From: an uncultured Bacteroidota bacterium
GTDB lineage: Bacteria > Bacteroidota > Bacteroidia > Bacteroidales > VadinHA17
Reading direction: 5' to 3'
Assembly (NCBI GenBank): GCA_903844815.1
Contig: CAIMVD010000156.1
Span: 49,451 to 113,450 of the forward strand
DNA: 64,000 nucleotides
Shown one piece after another: positions 26,305-34,566 of this stretch. Made by a program: the position numbers and the translations under genes. The notes under the pieces were generated by a model. The model was not told the origin of the DNA. It did no database searches and saw nothing but the letters and a program-made list of their open reading frames with translations. The first letter of the stretch is position 1; every line of letters begins with the position of its first letter.

Positions 26305-27243
26305 ATGTTCGGAACAGCACCAATGAAGTTATTCACCTGCAGGGCTTCGCAGCATCTTGCTCAGATGATCGCCGACAGGCTGGGAATTGAGCTTGGAAGA
26401 AGTTCGGTAACGAAATTCAGCGATGGCGAATTCCAGCCTTGCTTTGACGAGTCTGTAAGAGGTTGCATGGTCTTTATTGTCCAGTCAACAAATCCTCCGG
26501 CAGAAAACCTCCTTGAACTGCTTCTTATGATCGATGCAGCCAAAAGAGCATCTGCATATAAAGTTATAGCCGTAATTCCGTATTATGGTTTTGCCAGACA
26601 GGACAGGAAAGACAGGCCAAGGGTATCAATCGGTTCAAAACTAACAGCTGATCTTCTGAGTACTGCTGGTGTCGACAGGGTGATAACCATGGATCTCCAC
26701 GCTGATCAGATCCAGGGGTTCTTTAATGTTCCCGTCGACCATATGTTCTGCTCGGCAGTCTTTGCTCCGTACATAGCTAACCTTAAACTGAGCAATCTTA
26801 CCGTATCGGCTCCCGATATGGGGGGATCGAAAAGGGCTAATGCCTACTCGAGGCATTTACAGTCGGAAATGGTTCTGTGTTATAAACTCAGGAAAAAACC
26901 CAATACCATCGAAGAGATGTCGATAATCGGTGAAGTTGAGGGAAGAAATGTTGTGATAATTGACGATATGGTCGACACGGCCGGAACCCTTGTCCTTGCC
27001 GCGAACATGATGAAGGAGAGAGGCGCCACAAGCATCCGGGCATTTGCTACCCACCCCATACTTTCGGGAAACGCGGTCGAAAGAATCAATGACTGTGCAT
27101 TAGAGGAACTTGTTGTAAGCGACTCCGTTCCTTTCATTAACACTTCATCGAAAATAAAGATCCTTTCTGTAGCCGACATGTTTGCCAAGACAATCAATGC
27201 CGTAACTACAAATCAGTCAATAAGCAAAAATTTTGTATTCTGA
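26305..27243 (+). CDS. prs: Ribose-phosphate pyrophosphokinase
   Basis: Makes PRPP from ribose 5-phosphate and ATP for nucleotide, histidine and NAD synthesis. Motifs: KFSDGEFQPCFDESVRG, the flexible catalytic loop ARQDRKDRPRVSIGSKL, metal site MDLHADQIQGFF, and the PRPP loop VVIIDDMVDTAGTL. 312 aa, normal. The promoter for the next gene lies over its last codons. Confidence 0.95.
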   Translation: MFGTAPMKLFTCRASQHLAQMIADRLGIELGRSSVTKFSDGEFQPCFDESVRGCMVFIVQSTNPPAENLLELLLMIDAAKRASAYKVIAVIPYYGFARQDRKDRPRVSIGSKLTADLLSTAGVDRVITMDLHADQIQGFFNVPVDHMFCSAVFAPYIANLKLSNLTVSAPDMGGSKRANAYSRHLQSEMVLCYKLRKKPNTIEEMSIIGEVEGRNVVIIDDMVDTAGTLVLAANMMKERGATSIRAFATHPILSGNAVERINDCALEELVVSDSVPFINTSSKIKILSVADMFAKTINAVTTNQSISKNFVF

Positions 27244-27262
27244 TTCCTTTATTCTATCTTTG
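27233..27262 (+). promoter_or_regulatory. Bacteroidota-type promoter for rplY
   Basis: TTG at 27233-27235, 19-bp spacer, TATCTTTG at 27255-27262: a full match to the TTG-N19-TAnnTTTG consensus. The -33 box lies within the final codons of prs. The predicted leader to the rplY ATG is about 80 nt. Confidence 0.75.
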
Positions 27263-27347
27263 CAGGCCAATTTTTAAATTAATGTCAAACGTGTAATGGG
27301 AAGTTGCCACGAATGTAACTTTTAGTAGCACAATAACTTTTAGACAA

Positions 27348-27932
27348 ATGAAGACAATAGAAATTAAAGGAACATTCAGAACAGAACTGGGAAAGAAGAG
27401 CTCAAAAGAGGTAAGGAAGTCAGGTGCAGTACCCTGCGTTATCTATGGAAAAGATGAAAACATTCATTTCTCCGTTCCAGAACTCAGTTTTAAAAACCTG
27501 GTTTTTACACCCGAAGCTCACCTTGTGAATATGGTGATTGATGACAAAAGTTTCAGAGTGGTCCTTAAAGATATGCAATTTCATCCGGTAAAAGATAATA
27601 TCCTGCATGCCGATTTCATCATAGTACACGACGACAAACCTGTTACTATCAACATCCCGATTAAACTTACAGGTGACTCAGTAGGCGTTATTGCCGGCGG
27701 GAAACTTATAATCAAGAAAAGAAATCTCAAAGTTAAGGCCTTAGCCGAAAATCTTCCGGAATTTCTTCTGATTGACATAACCAACCTTAAGATTCACGAC
27801 ACGGTAAAAGTCGGTGATCTGGCTTATGACAAGATTGAACTGCTCGATCAAAGGAAACAGCTTGTTCTGAGTATTGCGACCTCACGTGTTGCTGCTAAAG
27901 GCGAAACAGGAGCTGCTGAGGCTACTGCATAA
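27348..27932 (+). CDS. rplY: 50S ribosomal protein L25/general stress protein Ctc
   Basis: Binds 5S rRNA in the large subunit. The 194-aa two-domain (CTC-type) form has the RNA-binding start IEIKGTFRTELGKKSSKEVR, AVPCVIYGKDENIHFSV, and the C-terminal beta domain (HADFIIVHDDKPVTINIPIK). A short Ala/Glu-rich tail ends the protein. First gene of a set with pth and the S4 protein. Confidence 0.94.
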   Translation: MKTIEIKGTFRTELGKKSSKEVRKSGAVPCVIYGKDENIHFSVPELSFKNLVFTPEAHLVNMVIDDKSFRVVLKDMQFHPVKDNILHADFIIVHDDKPVTINIPIKLTGDSVGVIAGGKLIIKKRNLKVKALAENLPEFLLIDITNLKIHDTVKVGDLAYDKIELLDQRKQLVLSIATSRVAAKGETGAAEATA

Positions 27933-27965
27933 TAACATCTTACTCTTTAACAACAGTCAGGATTG

Positions 27966-28577
27966 ATGAAATATCTGATAGTTGGCCTCGGTAATATTGG
28001 AGAAGAATATAAAGATACCAGGCATAATATAGGTTTTACAGTATTGGATGCCCTTGCCGGGGCATCCAATACTTCTTTTACGGATAAGCGTTACGGCGCT
28101 GTTGCCACCATGAAATACAAGGGGCGCGACCTTATCCTGCTCAAGCCTTCAACTTACATGAACCTCAGCGGTAATGCTGTAAGCTACTGGCTAAAAAAGG
28201 AAAATATCCCTCTGGAGAACATGCTTGTGATAGTCGATGACCTCGCCCTTCCGGCAGGGAGCATACGCATGCGCCCAAAAGGCAGCGATGGCGGACATAA
28301 CGGGCTTTCACATATAAGCAGCATACTTGAAACCACTGAATACCCAAGGATCAGGGTCGGCATAGGAAACAGTTTCAGCAAGGGACGTCAGGTAGACTTT
28401 GTACTTGGAAAGTGGTCAAAAGAAGAAAAGAAATTCATTGACGAGAGAGCTGCCGTTGTTGCCGAAATGATAAAATCATTCACTTTTGCTGGCCTTGAAC
28501 TCACAATGACTGCCTTTAACAAAGTCGGAAAGGTCGCCCCTCCGGAAGCAGAAAAACCCGCCTCAAAGCCTGAATAA
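27966..28577 (+). CDS. pth: Peptidyl-tRNA hydrolase
   Basis: Releases peptides from stalled peptidyl-tRNA. ATG at 27966 gives [20 protein letters not shown] with the catalytic His; further [10 protein letters not shown] (Asn) and [20 protein letters not shown] followed by HNGL. About 203 aa, with a lysine/proline-rich tail slightly longer than usual. Downstream of rplY, the common rplY-pth pairing. Confidence 0.95.
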   Translation: MKYLIVGLGNIGEEYKDTRHNIGFTVLDALAGASNTSFTDKRYGAVATMKYKGRDLILLKPSTYMNLSGNAVSYWLKKENIPLENMLVIVDDLALPAGSIRMRPKGSDGGHNGLSHISSILETTEYPRIRVGIGNSFSKGRQVDFVLGKWSKEEKKFIDERAAVVAEMIKSFTFAGLELTMTAFNKVGKVAPPEAEKPASKPE

Positions 28578-28584
28578 TACTGAA

Positions 28585-28980
28585 ATGACAGGAAACAAAA
28601 CCACCCGGATCGATAAATACCTTTGGTCTATAAGAGTCTACAAGACCCGGAACCTCGCATCGGAAGAATGCAGGAAAGGAAGGGTAATAATCAATGATGC
28701 CCAGGTAAAACCATCCCGGTTGATCTCTGAAAATGAAATAATCCTGGTAAAAAAACCTCCGGTAACTTTTAAATACAGGGTTATTGAGGCCATAGAGAAC
28801 CGTGTTTCAGCCAAACTGGTCAGTCAATATGCTGAAGACCTGACAAGTGATGAGGAAAAAGCAAAACTTGACATGAAACAAACTGCCGTTTCAGGGTTCA
28901 GGGACAGAGGAACCGGTCGACCTACAAAAAAAGACAGAAGACTTATCGACAGGCTTACTGACGATTCCAGCGATTCATGA
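28585..28980 (+). CDS. hslR: S4-domain RNA-binding protein (Hsp15-like)
   Basis: 131 aa. S4 domain at the N-terminus: TRIDKYLWSIRVYKTRNLAS followed by a KGRVIINDAQVKPSR loop. In the family (HslR/Hsp15) the protein binds free 50S subunits carrying blocked nascent chains, which suits its place 7 bp after pth. The basic C-terminal tail (RDRGTGRPTKKDRR) is typical. Confidence 0.85.
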   Translation: MTGNKTTRIDKYLWSIRVYKTRNLASEECRKGRVIINDAQVKPSRLISENEIILVKKPPVTFKYRVIEAIENRVSAKLVSQYAEDLTSDEEKAKLDMKQTAVSGFRDRGTGRPTKKDRRLIDRLTDDSSDS

Positions 28981-29081
28981 AACAGTGGTATAAATACCTA
29001 TTATTTCAAAAATAAGCCCGAATTAATTACCCGGTTTAACAACAATATTCCATTTTCTTTATCTTGCACAAAACTCCATAA

Positions 29082-29110
29082 GGCAGTCATTTTTAACTGA
29101 CAGCCTTTTT
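29082..29110 (+). terminator. Probable terminator after the rplY-pth-hslR genes
   Basis: An 8-bp stem with one mismatch (29082-29089 with 29098-29105) is followed by five T (29106-29110). It lies about 100 bp past the hslR stop and 20 bp before the next ATG; it could also act as an attenuator for that gene. Confidence 0.45.
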
Positions 29111-29129
29111 AAACGATCTATTTCATTAA

Positions 29130-30470
29130 ATGGGCAAGGAAAACATTGAGAAGTATTCTGTAGGATACGCACTCGTAAAGACAGTAACAGGGTTCTGGCA
29201 CAATAACATATTCTACAGGAGAATAATTGTACTCGGCCGTGAGAACATCAATCCTGACGATCATTTGATCTTTGCTCCGAACCATCAGAATGCCCTGATG
29301 GATGCACTCGCTGTTCTTTTCACCAGCAGGGATCGCATCGTATTCCTGGCCAGAGCCGATATCTTCAAAAAAAAACTTCTTGCCTCCATCCTGTATTTTC
29401 TCAAGATACTCCCGGTTTACCGCATCAGGGACGGATTCAGCAGTCTTAAAGGCAACGACGAAATATTCACAAAGACAATTGATGTCCTTAAAAGCAAGAC
29501 AGGATTGGCAATTCTTCCCGAAGGAGATCATGCGGGATTCAGAAGGCTCCGGCAATTGAAAAAAGGAATCTGCAGGGTTGCCTTTCAGTCTGAAGAGGCA
29601 ACTGACTATTCGTTAAATATCAAAATAATTCCGGTCGGACTCGAATTTTCACACTATCAGAGATTCCGTCAGGTGCTCACTGTCGCATATGGTAAACCCA
29701 TTGAAGTATCACAGTTTGTCGATCAATATAAAAAAAGTCCCGAAAGAGCCCTGAATGCACTCAGGGAAAAACTTTCATCCGAGATGAAAAGGATTATGAT
29801 CCATATAGCCTCGGAAGAAGACTATGAGGCTATCGACGAACTACGGAGCATAATAAACGGAAAGTTCAGCGACGACGTGAAGTTCCCGAAATTGCTGAGA
29901 GACCGGGTATTGATCGAAAAACTGAACAGTCTGAAAATCTCCGGTCCTTCCTCATATGAAAGAATATGCATGCTCAGCCTCAAGGTAAAACAAGCGGCAA
30001 CCGATCTAAGGATAAACTACAGGCTCCTGGAGAAAAAGAAACATCCGTTGGGATGGCTTATAGCCGGAATGGTAAGTCTGATACCGGGATTCCCCATCTT
30101 CTTATATGGGAATATTTTCAACCTGACCTTTGTGGAACTCCCATTGATGCAAAGCCGTAAAATTAAGGATCCCCAGTTTCGCTCCTCAATTAGTTACGCA
30201 CTGTCGGTCATACTGGCGTTTATTTTTGTACCACTCTATCTCATACTTTCCCTTATTTTGTTTCCGACCTGGTGGATCGGACTGCTTGTATTTCTCACCC
30301 TGCCTGTTTCATGGCTAATTGGCTGGAACTACCGCCTCTTTTTCCACAGGCTTGTTGGCGGATTCAGGGTCAGAAACTATATAAAGCGTCATAACATTAA
30401 ATTTGCTCAACTTAAGAAAGACCATGCGGAACTTTCCAGCCTGGTCGCCGGGTTACAGAATGAAAAATAA
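29130..30470 (+). CDS. PlsC-type glycerol acyltransferase with C-terminal membrane region
   Basis: 446 aa. N-terminal acyltransferase domain of the PlsC/LPLAT type: APNHQNALMDALAV (His and Asp separated by five residues, not the textbook four), YRIRDGFSSL, ILPEGDHAGFR and PVGLEFSHY. C-terminal part has at least two or three membrane segments (about 305-330 and 350-405). Expected role: acylation of a glycerol-phosphate-type lipid at the inner membrane. Overlaps the following dehydrogenase gene by 11 bp. Confidence 0.82.
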   Translation: MGKENIEKYSVGYALVKTVTGFWHNNIFYRRIIVLGRENINPDDHLIFAPNHQNALMDALAVLFTSRDRIVFLARADIFKKKLLASILYFLKILPVYRIRDGFSSLKGNDEIFTKTIDVLKSKTGLAILPEGDHAGFRRLRQLKKGICRVAFQSEEATDYSLNIKIIPVGLEFSHYQRFRQVLTVAYGKPIEVSQFVDQYKKSPERALNALREKLSSEMKRIMIHIASEEDYEAIDELRSIINGKFSDDVKFPKLLRDRVLIEKLNSLKISGPSSYERICMLSLKVKQAATDLRINYRLLEKKKHPLGWLIAGMVSLIPGFPIFLYGNIFNLTFVELPLMQSRKIKDPQFRSSISYALSVILAFIFVPLYLILSLILFPTWWIGLLVFLTLPVSWLIGWNYRLFFHRLVGGFRVRNYIKRHNIKFAQLKKDHAELSSLVAGLQNEK

Positions 30471-31266
30471 CGATTTTTTTAAGGGTAGGGTTGCCTGGAT
30501 AACCGGGGCCTCTTCAGGAATTGGAGAAGCCCTTGTCTACGGATTCGCAGAAAGGGGTGCAATTGTAGTTGCCTCGTCGAATGATCCTTCCGGACTTGAA
30601 AGGGTGAAAAACAACTGCTCCGGTAATTCGGAAAGAGTATTTTGCGTCCCTTTCGACCTGGCAGAAATGTCAGGAATAAATAAAACAGTCGAAAGCCAGG
30701 TAGAAAAACTTGGAAGAATCGACTTTCTGCTTAACCTGGGGGGTATAAGCCAGAGAGCAAGAATCGACGAAACACCATTGTGGCTCGACAGAAAAATTTT
30801 CGAGATTAACTATTTCGGAACCATTGCCCTTACAAAGGCAGTCCTGCCTCATATGATCAGACAACAATCAGGACATGTACTGGCAACAAGCAGCATTTCA
30901 GGGAGATTCGGATTCCCCCTCCGGTCGGCATATTCTGCGTCGAAACAGGCGCTGCACGGCTTCTTTGAAACGCTTTATCTCGAAAATAAAAAGAATAATA
31001 TAAGATCATCCGTAATTATTCCCGGCAGGGTCAGAACGGCTATTTCAATTCACGCTCTTAATGCCGAAGGAAAAGAACACGGGCGTCTCGACGACGGACA
31101 GGCAGGTGGCATAACACCCGAAAAAGCAGCTGAGATAATAATCAGAGGCATAATAAAAGACAAACGGGAAATCCTCGTGGGAAAAGGCGAATTAATGCTC
31201 CTGCATATAAGGAGATATCTTCCTTGGCTCTTTTTCAGGATTGCAGACAAAATTAAATCAACATAA
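30460..31266 (+). CDS. Short-chain dehydrogenase/reductase
   Basis: About 268 aa. ATG at 30460 (MKNNDFFKGRVAWITG) is preferred, since longer forms overlap the acyltransferase extensively. NAD(P) motif TGASSGIGEAL, NLGG (family NAG) turn, active Ser in TSSISG, and YSASKQAL as the catalytic YxxxK. The C-terminal hydrophobic segment (HIRRYLPWLFFRIADKI) is like DHRS7-type membrane-associated reductases. Translationally coupled to the acyltransferase, suggesting lipid-related substrate; that is inference. Confidence 0.85.
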   Translation: MKNNDFFKGRVAWITGASSGIGEALVYGFAERGAIVVASSNDPSGLERVKNNCSGNSERVFCVPFDLAEMSGINKTVESQVEKLGRIDFLLNLGGISQRARIDETPLWLDRKIFEINYFGTIALTKAVLPHMIRQQSGHVLATSSISGRFGFPLRSAYSASKQALHGFFETLYLENKKNNIRSSVIIPGRVRTAISIHALNAEGKEHGRLDDGQAGGITPEKAAEIIIRGIIKDKREILVGKGELMLLHIRRYLPWLFFRIADKIKST

Positions 31267-31281
31267 TTAATAAACTACCAG

Positions 31282-32355
31282 ATGAGGGATTATGTAATTA
31301 GTGGCATTCAGCAGATGGGCATTGGTGTAGTGAATGTACATGAGGCATGGGAGTGGTATCGAAAACATTTTGGAATGGACTGCCGTATTTTTGAAGATGA
31401 AGCAGAAGCCAGGCTGATGCTGCCATATACAGGAGGAGAGCCCAGAAAAAGACACGCAATTCTTGCACTTAACCTCCAGAGCGGGGGAGGATTTGAAATA
31501 TGGCAGTATAAGGGAAGAATCCCTGAAGTCAGGAAAGAAGAGATCGTTTTAGGCGATCTCGGAATCATTGCCTGCAAAATGAAGGTTAAAAATACTGAAG
31601 AAGCGCTTGCTTTTTATAAGAAGACAGGAGTAACAGTTCCCTCAATCGTATCTGAGGATCCCTCAGGGAAGAAGACTTTTTTCATGAAAGATCCTTACGA
31701 AAACCTTTTCCACCTTGTTGAAGCTTCGGACTGGTTCAGCGATGAAAAGAAGGTAACAGGCGGATCATTTGGCGCCGTTATTGGGGTTTCCGACATTGAA
31801 AAATCAAAGACAGTTTATTCGGATATACTTGGCTACGATGAAGTTGTATACGATAAAACCGGAATCTTTGCTGATCTGGCCTCTATTCCGGGCGGGAACA
31901 TCGAATGCCGCAGGGTGCTTCTTAAGAGGTCTGTGCCTTTTGCAGGACCATTCAGCAAGGTCCTTGGAAACAGTGTAATCGAACTCGTAAGCACTGGCTC
32001 TTATCAGGGCAGGAAAATCTACGAGAACCGTTTCTGGGGTGACCCCGGTTTTATTCACCTCTGCTATGATATCAGGGGGATGGACCAGCTTAAGAAATTT
32101 TGCGACAGCAAAGGTTTTCCTTTTACAGTCGACAGCAAAAAAAGCCATGACGGAAACAGCTTCGATATGGGAGAAGCAGCAGGCCACTTTTCATATATTG
32201 AAGACCCTGATGGCACCCTTATTGAATTTGTAGAGACCCATAAGATCCCCATCATGAAAAAATTCGGATGGTACATTGATATAACAAAAAGGGATGCGCA
32301 CAAATCACTTCCCGACTGGATGCTTAAGACACTGAAATTCTCCAGGGTGAAATAA
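31282..32355 (+). CDS. VOC-superfamily (glyoxalase-fold) protein with two paired modules
   Basis: 357 aa with at least three, probably four, beta-alpha-beta-beta-beta VOC units: IGVVNVHEAWEWYRKHFGMD, CKMKVKNTEEALAFYKKTGV, FGAVIGVSDIEKSKTVYSDI and IHLCYDIRGMDQLKKFCDSK. Acidic ligand positions at strand ends are seen (FHLVEA, LIEFVET), but the His expected at the first strand of several units is missing (MGIGVV, GAVIGV). It resembles 4-hydroxyphenylpyruvate dioxygenase in size but lacks an obvious full His-His-Glu set, so I leave the substrate open. 15 bp after the dehydrogenase gene. Confidence 0.7.
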   Translation: MRDYVISGIQQMGIGVVNVHEAWEWYRKHFGMDCRIFEDEAEARLMLPYTGGEPRKRHAILALNLQSGGGFEIWQYKGRIPEVRKEEIVLGDLGIIACKMKVKNTEEALAFYKKTGVTVPSIVSEDPSGKKTFFMKDPYENLFHLVEASDWFSDEKKVTGGSFGAVIGVSDIEKSKTVYSDILGYDEVVYDKTGIFADLASIPGGNIECRRVLLKRSVPFAGPFSKVLGNSVIELVSTGSYQGRKIYENRFWGDPGFIHLCYDIRGMDQLKKFCDSKGFPFTVDSKKSHDGNSFDMGEAAGHFSYIEDPDGTLIEFVETHKIPIMKKFGWYIDITKRDAHKSLPDWMLKTLKFSRVK

Positions 32356-32385
32356 TAGCCCGCCTGAGATCTTTATATTTACTGC

Positions 32386-33594
32386 CTAAGCTTTGGGGGC
32401 AGCCAATTCTTCAACTTTTCGAAGGACTCTCATAACATTACCCCCCCAGATTTTTGCAATATCCGGTTTGGAATATCCCCTTCGGAGCATCTCTATTGTA
32501 ATATTCTTCATCTCGGAAGCGTTACGGCAGCCGTCGACACCTCCTCCACCGTCAAAGTCGGTTCCGATGCCGACATAATCAATCCCGATAACCTGTACAA
32601 CGTGATCTATATGATCGACAACGTCCTTTACAGTAGCAGGTTTTTCATACTTCCTCTGAATTTCCCTGTATTCGTTTCGCAGCTTTTTTCTGGTTGAATC
32701 GGGAAGAGCATTGTAATCACCGTAAGTTTTCTGAAGCTCTTTCAACTTATCATCAAGTACCGGATTAGGATCCGGTGTCCTGAGGTAGTTGCCCAGGATA
32801 CAAATCTGGATGACCCCGCCATTCTGCTTGAGGGCAAGCAGCATGTCGTCGGTCAGATTCCTGGGACTTCCGCATAGGGCTCTGCACGATGAATGAGAAG
32901 CAATAACCGGAGTTTTTGAAATTTCCAGTACGTCGTAAAACGATTTATCCGAAACATGCGATATGTCAACCATAATTCCGAGGCGATTCATCTCCTTTAC
33001 AACCTCGGTTCCAAAGGGGGAGAGACCATTGTTCTCAGCGCCTGCCGGATCAGTTGAGGAATCGCAGATATCATTGTTTTTTGAATGGGAAAGTGTAATA
33101 TACCTTGCTCCCAGATTATAAAGCTCTTCCACTCCTGAAAGATTCCTCCCGATAGGATAACCGTTTTCAACCCCAATGAATGCAGCTATCTTACCTTCCT
33201 TCCTGATACGGTAAGCATCATCGGCGGTAAAAGCAATCTCTGCGATTGCAGAGTTTTTCTTTACATTTTCGTGTATTGAGCTAAAAATGGCAAGAGCCTT
33301 ATTATGGACTTTCAAAACAGAAGAGTCGTCCCGCGGTCCCTGACCTGTGAAGACCGCAAAGAATTCAGAATGAAGCCCTCCCTCTTTCATCTTTGGAAAA
33401 TCAACGCACACTTCATCATGTCTGGCACCAAGGTCAAAACCCGGATCAGAGAACCACATCGGCGTATCGCAATGGGTATCGACAGTAAGAATTGACTGAT
33501 GGATCTTATCAGCCTTTTGGGTCAGTTTTTCTTCGCTGTCTGCACAACCGGTTAAAATTGAAAAAACCAGGGTTAAACATATTAATACTTTCAT
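32386..33594 (-). CDS. Membrane dipeptidase (peptidase M19), lipoprotein
   Basis: Zinc dipeptidase of the renal-dipeptidase family, predicted to be lipid-anchored in the envelope. ATG at 33594 begins MKVLICLTLVFSILTGCADS with lipobox LTGC; an upstream TTG is rejected. Zinc ligands: VDTHCDTPMWF (HxD), the bridging Glu in GVENGYPIG, and His in DISHVSD and IASHSSCRAL. C-terminal DHVVQVIGIDYVGIGTDFDG completes the barrel. About 402 aa. Converges with the VOC gene. Confidence 0.92.
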   Translation of the reverse strand: MKVLICLTLVFSILTGCADSEEKLTQKADKIHQSILTVDTHCDTPMWFSDPGFDLGARHDEVCVDFPKMKEGGLHSEFFAVFTGQGPRDDSSVLKVHNKALAIFSSIHENVKKNSAIAEIAFTADDAYRIRKEGKIAAFIGVENGYPIGRNLSGVEELYNLGARYITLSHSKNNDICDSSTDPAGAENNGLSPFGTEVVKEMNRLGIMVDISHVSDKSFYDVLEISKTPVIASHSSCRALCGSPRNLTDDMLLALKQNGGVIQICILGNYLRTPDPNPVLDDKLKELQKTYGDYNALPDSTRKKLRNEYREIQRKYEKPATVKDVVDHIDHVVQVIGIDYVGIGTDFDGGGGVDGCRNASEMKNITIEMLRRGYSKPDIAKIWGGNVMRVLRKVEELAAPKA

Positions 33595-33785
33595 GCTGAA
33601 GCATTTTATTTCAAGACGCAATATAATTAATTGCCTTCTGCTAAATTTTATAATCCATCCTTTTTAACCTAATTTAACACCATTATTACAATGCAATAAA
33701 ACAGCCATTTAACAAATGAATGCACATGAATTAACTTCAGGAAGAATCCTGGCCTGAATGCCGGTACAAAGAGATTATTGCCAGA

Positions 33786-34418
33786 TTATATCTTAAGACT
33801 TGTGAACAGGGTAAGCAGAATTAATACTCCTATTGATATTATTATAATACCCGCAATTTTATTAATTCTCACAATGCTTCGCAGTCTGATCTTTTTCTTA
33901 AGACGGCTTACAAAATAGCTGAGAAACATCCACCAGGCCATGGCGCCCAGAAATACGCCGGGGACAAGAAAGAAAGGAACCAGTTCGGGACTTATATTCC
34001 TGCTTACATGCACACCGGAGAAGAAAGCCACAAAGATAAAAATTGTATATGGATTGGTGATCGACATTATAAACACTGAGTAAAAGTCGCGCCATAAGGA
34101 CTTATTTGCCCTTGTATTATTCCTGAATTCCTTAACAGGATTCGACATAAACACCTTCACTCCTACTGCTGAAACTACTATGCCTGCAACTATACTGAGG
34201 ATAAACCGTTCTTCTTTTATAAAGCTCATGATAAAAGTAAAACCTATGCCTGCCACAACAGCCAGAAGAGTATCAGCCAAAGCAAGACCCAGCCCGGAAA
34301 AAAAACCAGACATTACTCCGCGTTTAATGGTCCTGTTAATAAGTATTATGCCAACAGGCCCCGGCGGCATGGAAACGGTAAGACCAAGAATTATTCCTTT
34401 CAGCAATATTTCAATCAC
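33786..34418 (-). CDS. LysE/RhtB-family amino-acid exporter
   Basis: About 210 aa with six hydrophobic segments. The GTG at 34418 begins VIEILLKGIILGLTVSMPPG, the normal start of this family; the longer frame open to 34610 would run across the divergent lnt start. PPGPVGIILINRTIKRG is the signature near residue 20. Such proteins export amino acids or related metabolites across the inner membrane; substrate unknown here. About 150 bp separates it from the divergent lnt gene. Confidence 0.82.
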   Translation of the reverse strand: MIEILLKGIILGLTVSMPPGPVGIILINRTIKRGVMSGFFSGLGLALADTLLAVVAGIGFTFIMSFIKEERFILSIVAGIVVSAVGVKVFMSNPVKEFRNNTRANKSLWRDFYSVFIMSITNPYTIFIFVAFFSGVHVSRNISPELVPFFLVPGVFLGAMAWWMFLSYFVSRLKKKIRLRSIVRINKIAGIIIISIGVLILLTLFTSLKI

Positions 34419-34566
34419 CAGAATCGTGCTTTTTAATGGGTTTAAATATAATAAGTTTATTGCTGACAAAAATGCAATAAATGTATTAAACACAGGGTGA
34501 AGAATACGGGGCCTGAGATTCTTGGCTTTATTTTGTACTTTAGGATCTTTAATAATCACCATTTTA

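Noticed and set aside
30403..30459. Longer start for the dehydrogenase
   Set aside because: Would overlap the acyltransferase by 68 bp; the NAD(P) motif sits at the right distance from the ATG at 30460.
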